From: Macrostomum hystrix
Taxonomy: Eukaryota; Platyhelminthes; Macrostomidae
Length of the DNA stretch: 64,000 nucleotides
Assembly (NCBI GenBank): GCA_950097015.1
Contig: CATNEN010000038.1
Coordinates: 3,679,501 to 3,743,500 of the forward strand
Direction: 5' to 3'
The notes under the pieces were generated by a model that ran no database searches, was not told the origin of the DNA, and saw only the letters and a list, made by a program, of their open reading frames with translations. Numbering within the stretch: position 1 is the stretch's first letter; the number at the start of each line of letters is the position of its first letter. Of this stretch, positions 53,305 through 64,000 are shown piece after piece. Position numbers and translations under genes: made by a program.

Positions 53305-55409
53305 TTCGTTTGGAAACTATTGATATACACCTTTCGAGACTTCTTAAAATAAACAGTATAGCCAAGGCCTAGCAGCAGTTTTGTAATTTTATAAAAAGTT
53401 ACATGAGTTTGTTGCATTAAGGCTTAAGGCTTTGTTTAGCATGAAAAACGTTCTGATTCAAAAGCTGGATTTGAAAGCTTAGTTCTCAGCAACTAATTGT
53501 GATTTATCGAACACTTAAATGCGCAGGAAGACAAAGAAAGAAATAGAACCCTACTGCTTTCACTTGTAAAGTAATAATATAATTTACTTTACATTGCACT
53601 GTTAAAACAAATACGACGTGTTTGGCCCCTTTGTTCTAGGAAACATTTTAATTCTTCTTGTAAAGTATATATTCGAAAAGTGCGAAAATTTTGGCAATTT
53701 TATGTAAAACAACAAGCTTACTAAATTCATAGTAAGTAGAGCAAAAATTAAGAAAATATATATATCCGTAAATTTTTTTATTATTGTTGTATTTGTGAGT
53801 TTTTTAAGATCAAATCTCGTTTATTGAGCGACTCAATCAGTTCTCGCTTTTTATTGAATAATCTAGCTTGAGTTCATCGTCAGATGTCAGTGAATCACGA
53901 ATGCCTCCTAGTAGACTCCTAGTCCTAGTCTACTCCTAGTGTTCCTTATGCTAAGGCTGCAAAATTGTTCACACAAAACTTGAGAAGTGAAAAATTGCGG
54001 TCAAACACAATAAATTGATTAAAGCGTAAAGAAATTGGATAATAGCTTTTAACTATAAGAGTAAGAAGTTAAAATGAAGCGTCGTAAAAAGACGAGCGAG
54101 TTATTATTTATTAATAATAGTTAATACCCTCGTGGGTCTAAGACGACACATCGGTAGTTCACAAACTGCGAAAGAAGACAAGTTTTTAATTAAGTACTTT
54201 AGTTGTCTATAACCATGCAATGCAATCAGTGTTTTTTAGCCAATAAACATCAGACCAATTGCGCTGATACGCAATTTAAACCCTTCATATGAATGGGGTA
54301 TTTCCCGATAAAATATTTCTATGGTGTTCTTTATATGCCACACTCAGAAACTCACACAGTAGAACAGTCCCATTATGAGAGAGCTCGCTGTCGCATATAT
54401 AATATCCATATTTGTTCGCGTCAGTTTTATACAGTCTTCACTGTGTCATGACACTAGCGCTATACCCGGCGTTGTTTGTTATGCAAAGTCTCCTATACAT
54501 ATTATTCATGTAAAATGCAACAATATTACGTACGTGTGCAGTGTCTTCTAAAAGCTACATTCAACGTCATACACAACATGTATGCTTAGGGTTGTTTAAT
54601 TTATATGCATAAGGACAAACCAGAAGCCAATTTAGGCCTAAGTTTTACATGCTCTATATTCTGTTCACCAAGGTCGAAAATTTGGTTTACTACTTATGTA
54701 CCCGTGAGTGTCAATAATGAGAAGTTAATTCGGTCAAATTATTAATATGTGCCGCAGCTAAATTGCCCTGTATCTTAATGTATACGCGGCTGTACAGCTG
54801 TCCATGGACTGGCAGTGCCACCCCTGGCCCTAATGCCCGTTTGAACTGAAGCAAAACTGATTTAAGAAGTATCTGTCTAAAGGACACAAAACTAATTCTA
54901 GTGGACTCAAACCCCGACCTTCAAATCGTGAGGTCAGAAAGGTCTCTGTAAGCAAACTAGCTCTGAACTGAAAGGAAAACTTTGTCAATAAAAGTACAGA
55001 ATAGTTGCCAAGCCAAGTTCGATTCGCCGCTTATAAGCACAATCTGTCTGCCTGCTTTTAAATAATTCGCTTAAAGGCCTGCAGCAGCGGAAGACAAACT
55101 CGAGGTGGCCACACGCGCCACGATCATGCCGATACGCGAGATCCTTTCATGATATAATATTCTTTCATGCAGCTTATATACGGTCATTCTGCAGTTGGAA
55201 CAGCTTGCGTAGCAGATTAACTTTAGCCGCGTGATTCGCTCACCTGCATCGGGCATGATGCAAGCTAATGCATGCCTTTACTGTAGGCGAGATTTTATTC
55301 AGGTCAATTGAAGCTCTCGCTGCCTTCTTTGTTCTGTAAGTCCTTGCTTTCTGTCAGATAAAACATTTCTGTGAAAAATTTGTTGCACAGCTGTTAGATT
55401 GTTATTTGA
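53305..55409. other. AT-rich intergenic DNA 5' of the TMEM145-like gene
   Basis: About 2 kb with only short, unconvincing frames. It includes a tccatggactgg palindrome at 54800, a motif also seen at 8700 and 25467. The promoter of the TMEM145-like gene should lie in its first part, but I cannot point to a TATA box with confidence. Confidence 0.4.
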
Positions 55410-57530
55410 CCCTCATCCTTGCCCTCCTTCCCAAAACCCTCTTCCCATCATCCCCCAATCCCATTTCGACTCATCCTTCAATCCCTGTCCAATAAACTCC
55501 CAATTTCCTACCGATCATCTCCCGATCCCCTTCCCATCATCTTCCGATCCCCTTCCCATCATCTTCCGATCCCTTTCCCATCATCTCCGAATCCCCCTTC
55601 CCATCATCCCCCAATCCCATTTCGACTCATCCTTCAATCCCTGTCCAATAAACTCCCAATTTCCTACCGATCATCTCCCGATCCCCTTCCCATCATCTTC
55701 CGATCCCCTTCCCATCATCTTCCGATCCCTTTCCCATCATCTCCGAATCCCCCTTCCCATCATCTCCCAATCCCATTTCGACTCATCCTTCAATCCCTGT
55801 CCAATAAACTCCCAATTTCCTACCGATCATCTCCCGATCCCCTTCCCATCATCTTCCGATCCCCTTCCCATCATCTTCCGATCCCTTTCCCATCATCTCC
55901 GAATCCCCCTTCCCATCATCCCCCAATCCCATTTCGACTCATCCTTCAATCCCTGTCCAATAAACTCCCAATTTCCTACCGATCATCTCCCGATCCCCTT
56001 CCCATCATCTTCCGATCCCCTTCCCATCATCTTCCGATCCCTTTCCCATCATCTCCGAATCCCCCTTCCCATCATCTCCCAATCCCATTTCGACTCATCC
56101 TTCAATCCCTGTCCAATAAACTCCCAATTTCCTACCGATCATCTCCCGATCCCCTTCCCATCATCTTCCGATCCCCTTCCCATCATCTTCCGATCCCTTT
56201 CCCATCATCTCCGAATCCCCCTTCCCATCATCTCCCGATCCCCTTCCCATCATCTCCAAATCCCCCTACCCAACATCTCCCGATCTCCTTCCCATCATCT
56301 CCCGATCCCCTTCCCAACATCTTCCGATCCCCTTCCCATCATCTTCCGGTCCCCTTCCAATAATCTTCCGATCCCCTTCCCAACATCTCCCGATCTCCTT
56401 CCCATCATCTCCCGATCCCCTTCCTAACATCTCCCGATCTCCTTCCCATCATCTCCCGATCCCCTTCCTAACATCTCCCGATCTCCTTCCCATCATCTCC
56501 CGATCCCCTTCCTAACATCTCCCGATCTCCTTCCCATCATCTCCCGATCCCCTTCCCAACATCTTCCGATCCCCTTCCCATCATCTTCCGGTCCCCTTCC
56601 AATAATCTTCCGATCCCCTTCCCAACATCTCCCGATCTCCTTCCCATCATCTCCCGATCCCCTTCCTAACATCTCCCGATCTCCTTCCCATCATCTCCCG
56701 ATCCCCTTCCTAACATCTCCCGATCTCCTTCCTATAATCTTCCGGTCCCCATCCCATCATCTCCCGATCCCCTTCCCAACATCTCCCGATCCCCTTCCCA
56801 TCATCTCCCGATCCCCTTCCTATCATCTCCCGATCCCCTTCCCATCATCTTCCGGTCCCCTTCCATCATCTCCCGATCCCCTTCCCATCATCTGATCTCC
56901 TTCCCATCATCTGATCTCCTTCCCATCTCCCGATCTCCTTCCCATCATCTTCCGGTCCCCTTCCATCATCTCCCGATCCCCTTCCCATCATCTGATCCCC
57001 TTCCCATCATCTGATCTCCTTCCCATCATCTCCCGATCCCCTTCCCATCATCTGATCTCCTTCCCATCATCTCCCGATCCCCTTCCCAACATCTCCCGAT
57101 CCCCTTCCCATCATCTCCCGATCCCCTTCCTATCATCTCCCGATCCCCTTCCCATCATCTTCCGGTCCCCTTCCATCATCTCCCGATCCCCTTCCCATCA
57201 TCTGATCTCCTTCCCATCATCTGATCTCCTTCCCATCATCTGATCTCCTTCCCATCATCTGATCTCCTTCCCATCTCCCGATCTCCTTCCCATCATCTTC
57301 CGGTCCCCTTCCATCATCTCCCGATCCCCTTCCCATCATCTGATCCCCTTCCCATCATCTGATCTCCTTCCCATCATCTCCCGATCCCCTTCCCATCATC
57401 TGATCTCCTTCCCATCATCTTCCGATCCCCTTCCCAACATCTTCCGATCTCCTTCCCATCATCTCCCGATCCCCTTCCCATCATCTCCCGATCTCCTTCC
57501 CATCCCGTTCACCCTCAAATCCTCTTCGAC
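55410..57530. repeat. Pyrimidine-rich satellite (CTTCCCATCATCTCCCGATCCC) with a 156-bp higher-order unit
   Basis: The base unit is about 22-23 bp. From about 55460 to 56215 five copies of a 156-bp block (beginning cccatttcgactcatcc) are nearly perfect. Beyond that, shorter irregular units (atctgatctccttcccatc) dominate. Because 156 is divisible by three, frames of over 300 codons appear. They are not credible proteins. Confidence 0.95.
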
Positions 57531-57601
57531 ACGGTCGACTTGCTTGTATTTTTCGACTTGGTCGAATTTTTAGTTATAATCTCAAATAAAACAGGCCGCT
57601 C

Positions 57602-57659
57602 ACCTCAGCAGGTGCGAGCAGCCGTAGTACTCAATGTGCACCGAATCCGAGACAGACAT
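57602..57659 (-). CDS. Candidate isolated first coding exon
   Basis: On the minus strand gggaaaATG opens MSVSDSVHIEYYGCSHLL and ends ctgctgag/GTGAGC, a good donor. GCSHL resembles the start of zinc-finger ubiquitin-protease proteins, but this is too short to name. No following exon is recognised between here and the TMEM145-like gene. It could be an alternative 5' exon, the start of a gene with very small exons, or chance. Confidence 0.2.
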
Positions 57660-57997
57660 TTTCCCAATAAACGCCGGGAGAGTTTAATCTACAATCTAAA
57701 AAATCTACAAAAATAGATTAAAGTGATCAATCAGCAACAGCTGGAGGGGGTACAGGTTGATGAGAGCGGAACTCTTGGTCGGTTATTAATTTCAGTTTTC
57801 TCTTGAAATTTAATAAATTTCAGCAAGTAAACAGTGGCTAAACTGCTGCTGCTTATGAGGATAACTTATGCATATGGGACATAACCCAGTCATAAAATAA
57901 CTTTATATTACTTTTTCAATCTGTTGAAAAGTTTTAATACAAGCGCTGACAAAGAGGTCTAAAAAAAAGAGCATCAAAAAGTCATAGAGAGCGGTAA
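57660..57997. other. AT-rich DNA, no gene seen
   Basis: Unique sequence before the next array. It would hold the promoter for the candidate exon at 57602-57659 if that exon is real. Confidence 0.3.
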
Positions 57998-58430
57998 AAA
58001 CAATTTGGGTTGTAGAAAGTCAGAGAGGGTTGTAGAAAGTCAGAGAGGGTTGTAGAAAGTCAGAGAGGGTTGTAGAAAGTCAGAGAGGGTTGTAGAAAGT
58101 CAGAGAGGGTTGTAGAAAGTCAGAGAGGGTTGTAGAAAGTCATAGAGGGTTGTAGAAAGTCATAGAGGGTTGTAGAAAGTCATAGAGGGTTGTAGAAAGT
58201 CAGAGAGGGTTGTAGAAAGTCATAGAGGGTTGTAGAAAGTCAGAGAGGGTTGTAGAAAGTCACAGAGGGTTGTAGAAAGTCAGAGAGGGTTGTAGAAAGT
58301 CAGAGAGGGTTGTAGAAAGTCACAGAGGGTTGTAGAAAGTCATAGAGGGTTGTAGAAAGTCAGAGAGGGTTGTAGAAAGTCACAGAGGGTTGTAGAAAGT
58401 CATAGAGGGTTGAGGTAAGTCACGTAGGGT
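57998..58430. repeat. 20-bp tandem array (GGGTTGTAGAAAGTCAGAGA)
   Basis: About 21 copies with a single hot-spot position (cagaga, cataga, cacaga). Very homogeneous. Confidence 0.97.
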
Positions 58431-58904
58431 TGTAGAATTCATAAATATTTATGTACACAGATAGAATAACTACGAGTAATAACTGTAGCAAAAGTACTAT
58501 TAAAATGGGTTCACGCGCATATGCTAGATAAAATATATTAACACATTTTACTGATATGAGTCATTTTCGGCGAACTGGCAATTCCTCAGGCCTGGATATG
58601 AGCCTGGCAAATATATAGTAAAAGGTCCCATTGCTGGAAAAACTGCGGGCCAAACAGATTAGAAGAATGAGCTCCTGGCTGAGCAGCCCGTTATGCGCTA
58701 GGCCGTTTGAGCAGGCATTGCGGGGGATAAGGGAGTAGCTGCAGCGGGGTAAAACAAGCTGTTAGTATAGCGAGGAAGAAATATTGCCGAGGTCATGATA
58801 AGGTCAGGAAGTGGAAATTACCATTCTACGCACTACAGAATGACCTGCGATTTTTTATGATCAGTTTTGTACCCCGGTGAAATTAAAAGCTTAAAAGATT
58901 TAAG
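58431..58904. other. Unique DNA, no gene seen
   Basis: Mixed-composition spacer between two arrays, without a supported ORF. Confidence 0.35.
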
Positions 58905-59725
58905 GAAATTCGACGATCAAAGGAAAATTTGATGATCTAAGGAAATTCGATGATCTATGGAAATTCGATGATCTAAGGAAATTCGATGATCTGAGGAAAT
59001 TCGATGATCTAAGGAAATTCGATGATCTGAGGAAATTCTATGATCTAAGGAAAATTTGATGATCTGAGGAAATTCTATGATCTAAGGAAAATTTGATGAT
59101 CTGAGGAAATTCGATGATCTGAGGAAATTCGATGATCTGAGGAAATTCGATGATCTAAGGAAATTCGATGATCTGAGGAAATTCGATGATCTAAGGAAAT
59201 TCGATGATCTGAGGAAATTCGACGATTTATGGAAATTCGATGATCTGAGGAAATTCGATGATCTGAGGAAATTCGACGATCTAAGGAAATTCGATGATCT
59301 AAGGAAATTCGATGATCTGAGGAAATTTGATGATCTAAGGAAATTCGATGATCTAAGGAAATTCGATTATCTAAGGAAATTCGATTATCTAAGGAAATTC
59401 GATGATCTGAGGAAATTCGACGATTTATGGAAATTCGATGATCTGAGGAAATTCGACGATTTATGGAAATTCGATGATCTGAGGAAATTCGATGATCTGA
59501 GGAAATTCGATGATCTGAGGAAATTCGATGATCTGAGGAAATTCGACGATTTATGGAAATTCGATGATCTGAGGAAATTCGATGATCTGAGGAAATTCGA
59601 TGATCTGAGGAAATTCGACGATTTATGGAAATTCGATGATCTGAGGAAATTCGATGATCTGAGGAAATTCGATGATCTGAGGAAATTCGACGATCGAAGG
59701 AAATTCGATGATCTGAGGACATTCT
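58905..59725. repeat. 18-bp tandem array (GGAAATTCGATGATCTGA)
   Basis: About 45 copies with ctga/ctaa/ttat variants at the end of the unit. A minus-strand frame reads SSDHRI repeatedly, due only to the 18-bp period. Confidence 0.97.
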
Positions 59726-60261
59726 AGTTCGCACAGATTTGAAAATTAGACAATATAAAGATGCAAAGATCTAAGAAACTTTGTCGAGCTCAAGATATTA
59801 TAGGAACTCAGAAAATGGCAGTACTTATTAAATTATACGAATTTTGAAATTTGTTGTACTTTTCACTGTGAGTTTGTAAAAAAACTGAAAATGTAATTTT
59901 CGACAAATACGAGCGTATCTAAATTCTTCTCGCAGTTCACTGCAAACCAGTCACTTAGTAATCTAATCGTTTTCTTACCGTTTTTGCTTTAATTCCGAGG
60001 CTAAACTGACTGCACTTCAGCACTGCTGTCGCGGCTGCTGTCAAGCGGGCAACTCATGAAATCAAAACCGAATAGTGTCCTTCGAGAGTCTTTTATGAGC
60101 TCTTTTCCTGAATCAAATTTTGTTTAAAATTTGCTACAGGCTGCCTGCAATTTAGCCAGGAGGGTCGAAGGACAGTGCATAGTATATTTGCCCTAAAGCT
60201 ACTATTAGGGCAAGATTGGAGAGAAAGACACGGCCAATAGGCCAATAGGAAAGGAAAAGGG
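59726..60261. other. Unique DNA, no gene seen
   Basis: AT-rich spacer without a supported ORF. Confidence 0.35.
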
Positions 60262-60640
60262 GAGAATGACAGGTGAGACACAGGGGTGAATGACAGGTGA
60301 GAGACAGGGATGAATGACAGGTGAGACACAGGGGTAAATGACAGGTGAGATACAGGGATGAATGACAGGTGAAACACAGGGATGAATGACAGGTGAGAGA
60401 CAGGGATGAATGACAGGTGAAACACAGGGATGAATGACAGGTGAGATGCATGGGTGAATGACAGGTGAGAGACAGGGGTGAATGACAGGTGGGACACAGG
60501 GATGAAAGACTGATGAGACACTGGGATGAATGACAGGTGAGACACAGGGGTGAATGCCAGGTGAGAGACAGGGGTGAAAGACCGGTACGAGACAGGGGTG
60601 AATGCCAGGTGAGAGACAGGGGCCAAAGACTGGTGATACA
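60262..60640. repeat. 24-bp tandem array (GGGATGAATGACAGGTGAGACACA)
   Basis: About sixteen copies with variants ggggtgaatg, gagagacag and gaaacacag; distal copies are more diverged. On + each unit contains acaggtgaga, a splice-donor-like word. Confidence 0.95.
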
Positions 60641-61397
60641 GGAGTATTTTGGAGGGCCCAGGAGAGTGACACACGAAGACTATAATTGCTTGGCATAAAC
60701 ATGAGACACGCAATTGATAATGAGGTGTAGTTGATTCAATAGCGATTTGCCTAACGTTATTGGCAATGCCTTCTCTCCTCTGTCCCTATTTTTTATATCT
60801 CTCTGCTTTCGGAGTCTTTAATAATAAAAATGCGGAAATGAGTGGAAGGCCACCCGTTGCCGGCATGTCGCAATGTACACCCGGTGCCAAAAACTGCAGC
60901 GCATGCCGCGCCGCTGAGGTTGCGGTTATAGGGAGTCCTTGGTCTCATTGTCCAATAAGATTGCGACCTGCAGGAACACTTGGGCTTGATAAATATTTCA
61001 TTTCTAGCCAGTTGCTGTCCTCACCACCCCAATTCTGCCTGCACCGGCTGCTTTCATCTGTCTTCTGATAGTTGTAAAATAAGATTTTAATTAATACATT
61101 AATCCTTCAATATCGAAATCGCTAAAAAAATTATTTAGCTGATTGGACATTGTAACCCGAATCGGAATCCTTAAAGGTAAGATCATTAAAATTTTCTTTT
61201 AATTTTGAACTACAATTTTGAACGCTTCTGAAAGAGTCAATGCCATAGATGAAGCCCAAAATGCCCCTCTCTCAGCACACCTGATGTCTATGGCTGTGGT
61301 CGTGGCCCAGATACGAACACCAAAGCTACTCATCTTCTCTTCGTGCCTTATCTTCTTCATCTGTCCTATCCTTTCCCTGTCTGATCTCTTCCCACTC
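60641..61397. other. Unique DNA, no gene seen
   Basis: A 102-codon frame at 60760-61068 has no recognisable domain, no signal peptide I would trust and no flanking splice logic. Confidence 0.35.
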
Positions 61398-61830
61398 TCA
61401 TCTCTCCCCGTGTCTGATCTCTCCCCTGTCTCATCTCTCCCCTGTCTGATCTCTCCCCTGTCTGATCTCTCCCCTGTCTGATCTCTCCCCTGTCTTATCT
61501 CTCCCCTGTCTGATCTCTCCCCTGTCTTATCTCTCCCCTGTCTGATCTCTCCCCTGTCTGATCTCTCCCCTGTCTGATCTCTCCCCTGTCTGATCTCTCC
61601 CCTGTCTTATCTCTCCCCTGTCTGATCTCTCCCCTGTCTGATCTCTCCCCTGTCTGATCTCTCCCCTGTCTGATCTCTCCCCTGTCTTATCTCTCCCCTG
61701 TCTGATCTCTCCCCTGTCTGATCTCTCCCCTGTCTGATCTCTCCCCTGTCTGATCTCTCCCCTGTCTGATCTCTCCCCTGTCTGATCTCTCCCCTGTCTG
61801 AACTCTCCCCTGTCTGATCTCTCCCCGTGT
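61398..61830. repeat. 16-bp tandem array (CTCCCCTGTCTGATCT)
   Basis: About 27 copies; the only common variant is cttatct for ctgatct. Strongly pyrimidine-biased on +. Confidence 0.97.
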
Positions 61831-62242
61831 CTCATCTCCATCATGTCTAATCTCACCCATGTCTTAACTCTCCCTCATCTGTTCTTCTCGTCTCTGCCGT
61901 AGTCTCTCCCGGTTTATGAACAAATCAAATAAGTGGCTAAACAGTGTTATGAGAGTTTTTTGAAAGTTAAATAACAGGATGACTAAATGTAGTCGGTGTT
62001 GTTGAAAGCAGATCTACCAATTAGCCGATTTTTAACCGTCTCACTCTGTCCCAGATTCTCCTAAGCCTCAGATCCCCAGGCCAGGTAAAGACCGCGCTGA
62101 GCAGGCAACCCCCGGGAAGTGGAAAAGGGCTGGTCGAGGCTTTAGTACGCCGATTTTCAAGGGGAGAAAAGAAGCGGGGGATTATAGCGATCTCGGACTG
62201 AGTGGGGGCGGGGTGGTTTAGCAAGCTTCACGCTCTCTGGTA
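61831..62242. other. Unique DNA, no gene seen
   Basis: Spacer with no supported ORF or RNA gene. Confidence 0.35.
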
Positions 62243-62270
62243 GCTGCTGCTGCTGCTGCTGCTGCTGCTG
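62243..62270. repeat. CTG trinucleotide microsatellite
   Basis: About nine uninterrupted ctg units, about 300 bp upstream of the candidate exon at 62572. Confidence 0.9.
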
Positions 62271-62571
62271 TTTGTGTGTTTTTCGCTACACTGGCTCATA
62301 CCCCCCAATCTGCAGAGCATGTTGCGAGGTGGACCTCCCGTTCATCCCCCATGAAAGCTCCGGCGACCACCCCCAAGCCAAGACTTGTCAGTCTGTCTTT
62401 CATGCGTTTTTCATATTTAAATTTCGTTCCAATTCAACATTTCAGGCATTGGGAAGCGGTGAATATTTGTTTTCATTTGCCAACAATTCTACAAGCTAGC
62501 TAAACAAATTTTGAAATCCGGCTGCTCAATCTTGAGTACTCAGCGGCTGAAAAACCGGAGTCCCCATTGTC

Positions 62572-62724
62572 ATGGGTTGCGGCCGGAGTCGACTTAGCAG
62601 GGGCCCGTCTCAGGTGACACAGGCTGCTGCTGCTGCCGCCGTCGTCAACGACAACGCGGGAGTGGAACCTCGCCGATTTTACATTCGTCGAGGCAAATCG
62701 GAGATTTCAGCCGAGCTTGGCAAG
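62572..62724 (+). CDS. Candidate first exon of an N-myristoylated protein
   Basis: ATG at 62572 opens 51 codons beginning MGCGRSRLSRGPS, with Gly2 and Cys3 as in myristoylated and palmitoylated membrane-tethered proteins. An Ala run and the basic RRFYIRRGKSEIS follow. It ends GGCAAG/GTCTGT, a weak but GT-containing donor; reading on reaches a stop within a few codons. Composition is GC-richer than its surroundings, as expected for coding sequence. The family is not recognised, and the downstream exons would lie past the next array or outside the window. Confidence 0.4.
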
Positions 62725-62873
62725 GTCTGTTGAATGAATGCGTTGACTGACTGTACGAGACTTGTTCTGATAGCCTTGGGCAAACAGTGAAGCTGGCTGC
62801 TTGTCCAAGTAAAACAAAGAATACTTAGATTCAACTTCCAGATTGACTGTTACAAAGGACAAAATCGATATTC

Positions 62874-63193
62874 ACAGGTTTACGAGTTCACAGGTTCACG
62901 AGTTCACAGGTTCACGAGCTCACAGGTTCACGAGCTCACAGGTTCACGAGTTCACAGGTTCACGAGTTCACAGGTTTACGAGTTCACAGGTTCACGAGTT
63001 CACAGGTTCACGAGTTCACAGGTTCACGAGCTCACAGGTTCACGAGTTCACAGGTTCACGAGTTCACAGGTTCACGAGTTCACAGGTTCACGAGTTCACA
63101 GGTTCACGAGTTCACAGGTTCACGAGTTCACAGGTTCACGAGTTCACAGGTTCACGAGTTCACAGGTTCACGAGTTCACAGGTTCACGAGTTC
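62874..63193. repeat. 16-bp tandem array (AGTTCACAGGTTCACG)
   Basis: About twenty copies, with only agctca and ggttta variants. If the exon at 62572 is real, this lies in its first intron. The unit is two RGTTCA hexamers each followed by a 2-bp spacer. Confidence 0.97.
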
Positions 63194-64000
63194 TCATCTA
63201 TCGAAAGCTGTAGGTTCTTACCAAGGGTCGTGAAAAGTCTGATTTTCAAGGTTATCTCCACCCCCGGTCATTGCGAATCGAGCTGGCCCCATAAAACATG
63301 CATGCGGAGTCGACTGGAAAGCCGAGAAAAAGCAAAGCACGGCTGTCCAGTCCTCGCCGTTGCACTTCTTGTTTTCCTGCTGCCAGCTGTTTTTCTTGGC
63401 CCATGGGGACACGTGTGTCACAAGACCTAGCCAGCCCCCCCCATTGACAAGAGCGAGTGTGACCGGTTGCTCTTCCTGCGGTTACCCATAGCAACGGCTT
63501 GGTAACAGAAGAGAAAGTTAGCTCAAGTGTGGCTAAACAGTATCGCCGTTCTGAAGTCTGACCCGAGTCTGAGCCTACAAATGTAGCGGTTTAGTCATCA
63601 GCGCGTGCAAGTTGATCAGTCAAAAGCGATGATCAAATTTGCGTGCACTTATGCTAATTCTGCCTCCTGACTTAAAGACAAATTGTCTTATTTTAGTAAG
63701 CCCTTCAATTCGCTTTCCTGTAGCTGCGCGACTGAAACACTTGCGGCCTTATAATCTCTGTTAATCTGGTCCGGAATAAATCTGGCTTTTGTTCCTCCTT
63801 AAGAGAGGGATTTTGTTCCTCTCTTCTTCGACGGGCAGAAATAAAGAACTAATCGCAAGTCATCTAACCTTCCTCAGGCAAGGAATCACGAAAATTCTTT
63901 ATTGTATAGGAAATTCGCAACACCACCTACTGAACTATCGGTGTGACCTTCTCTCCCCTTCTCCTTCCTATCCTACTTTCTCATCCGCTCACCCATCTAT
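63194..64000. other. Unique DNA to the window end, no gene seen
   Basis: No convincing exon. The last bases become pyrimidine-rich (ctctccccttctccttcc), possibly the start of another array. Confidence 0.35.

Noticed and set aside
55399..56427. 342-codon frame over the pyrimidine-rich satellite
   Set aside because: The 156-bp period is a multiple of three; overlapping frames are equally open.
903..63193. CRISPR arrays as an explanation for regular repeats
   Set aside because: Repeats are contiguous without unique spacers, in an intron-containing eukaryotic genome.

Overview
This is eukaryotic (metazoan) nuclear DNA. Protein genes are interrupted by GT-AG introns, and the recognisable families are animal ones: a Mab-21/cGAS-like nucleotidyltransferase, secreted WSC-domain proteins, a TMEM145/GPR180-type seven-helix protein, a COA1-type mitochondrial protein and an ankyrin-repeat protein. 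Non-LTR retrotransposons are present. The very high load of short tandem repeats plus this gene set would fit a free-living flatworm such as Macrostomum, but that is a low-confidence inference; the sequence contains no taxonomic marker.

Layout. 1-6640: several tandem arrays and no gene, including a 4.5-kb two-tier satellite. 6797-9617 (-): a cGAS-like/Mab-21 gene in at least two exons, with a 52-bp minisatellite at its upstream edge. 9945-12405: a 21-bp satellite. 12949-16635 (-): a single-exon gene with about 33 nearly identical ankyrin repeats. 16771-17543: a homopurine tract. 17545-24538: a decayed APE-type LINE (A) that carries a 251-bp LTR-like insertion and is split by a second, GC-rich LINE (B). 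24539-35388 (+): three tandem copies of a WSC-domain gene. The first is a pseudogene fused to LINE A; the other two look intact. Each unit brings its own 14-bp satellite, TATA promoter and intronic hairpin element. 36851-38846 (-): a two-exon COA1-like gene. 38927-46648: three tandem units of a 15-bp satellite with conserved flanks. 47280-53304 (-): a nine-exon TMEM145-like gene whose introns hold four satellites. 53305-64000: mostly non-coding sequence with six more arrays, plus two isolated first-exon candidates.

About half of the window is satellite DNA built from some twenty different monomers, mostly 14-33 bp. Because many periods are multiples of three, these arrays produce very long open frames on both strands. 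I treat nearly all of those as by-products. I see no operon-like functional unit: the genes look like unrelated neighbours. The WSC genes are the only local family.
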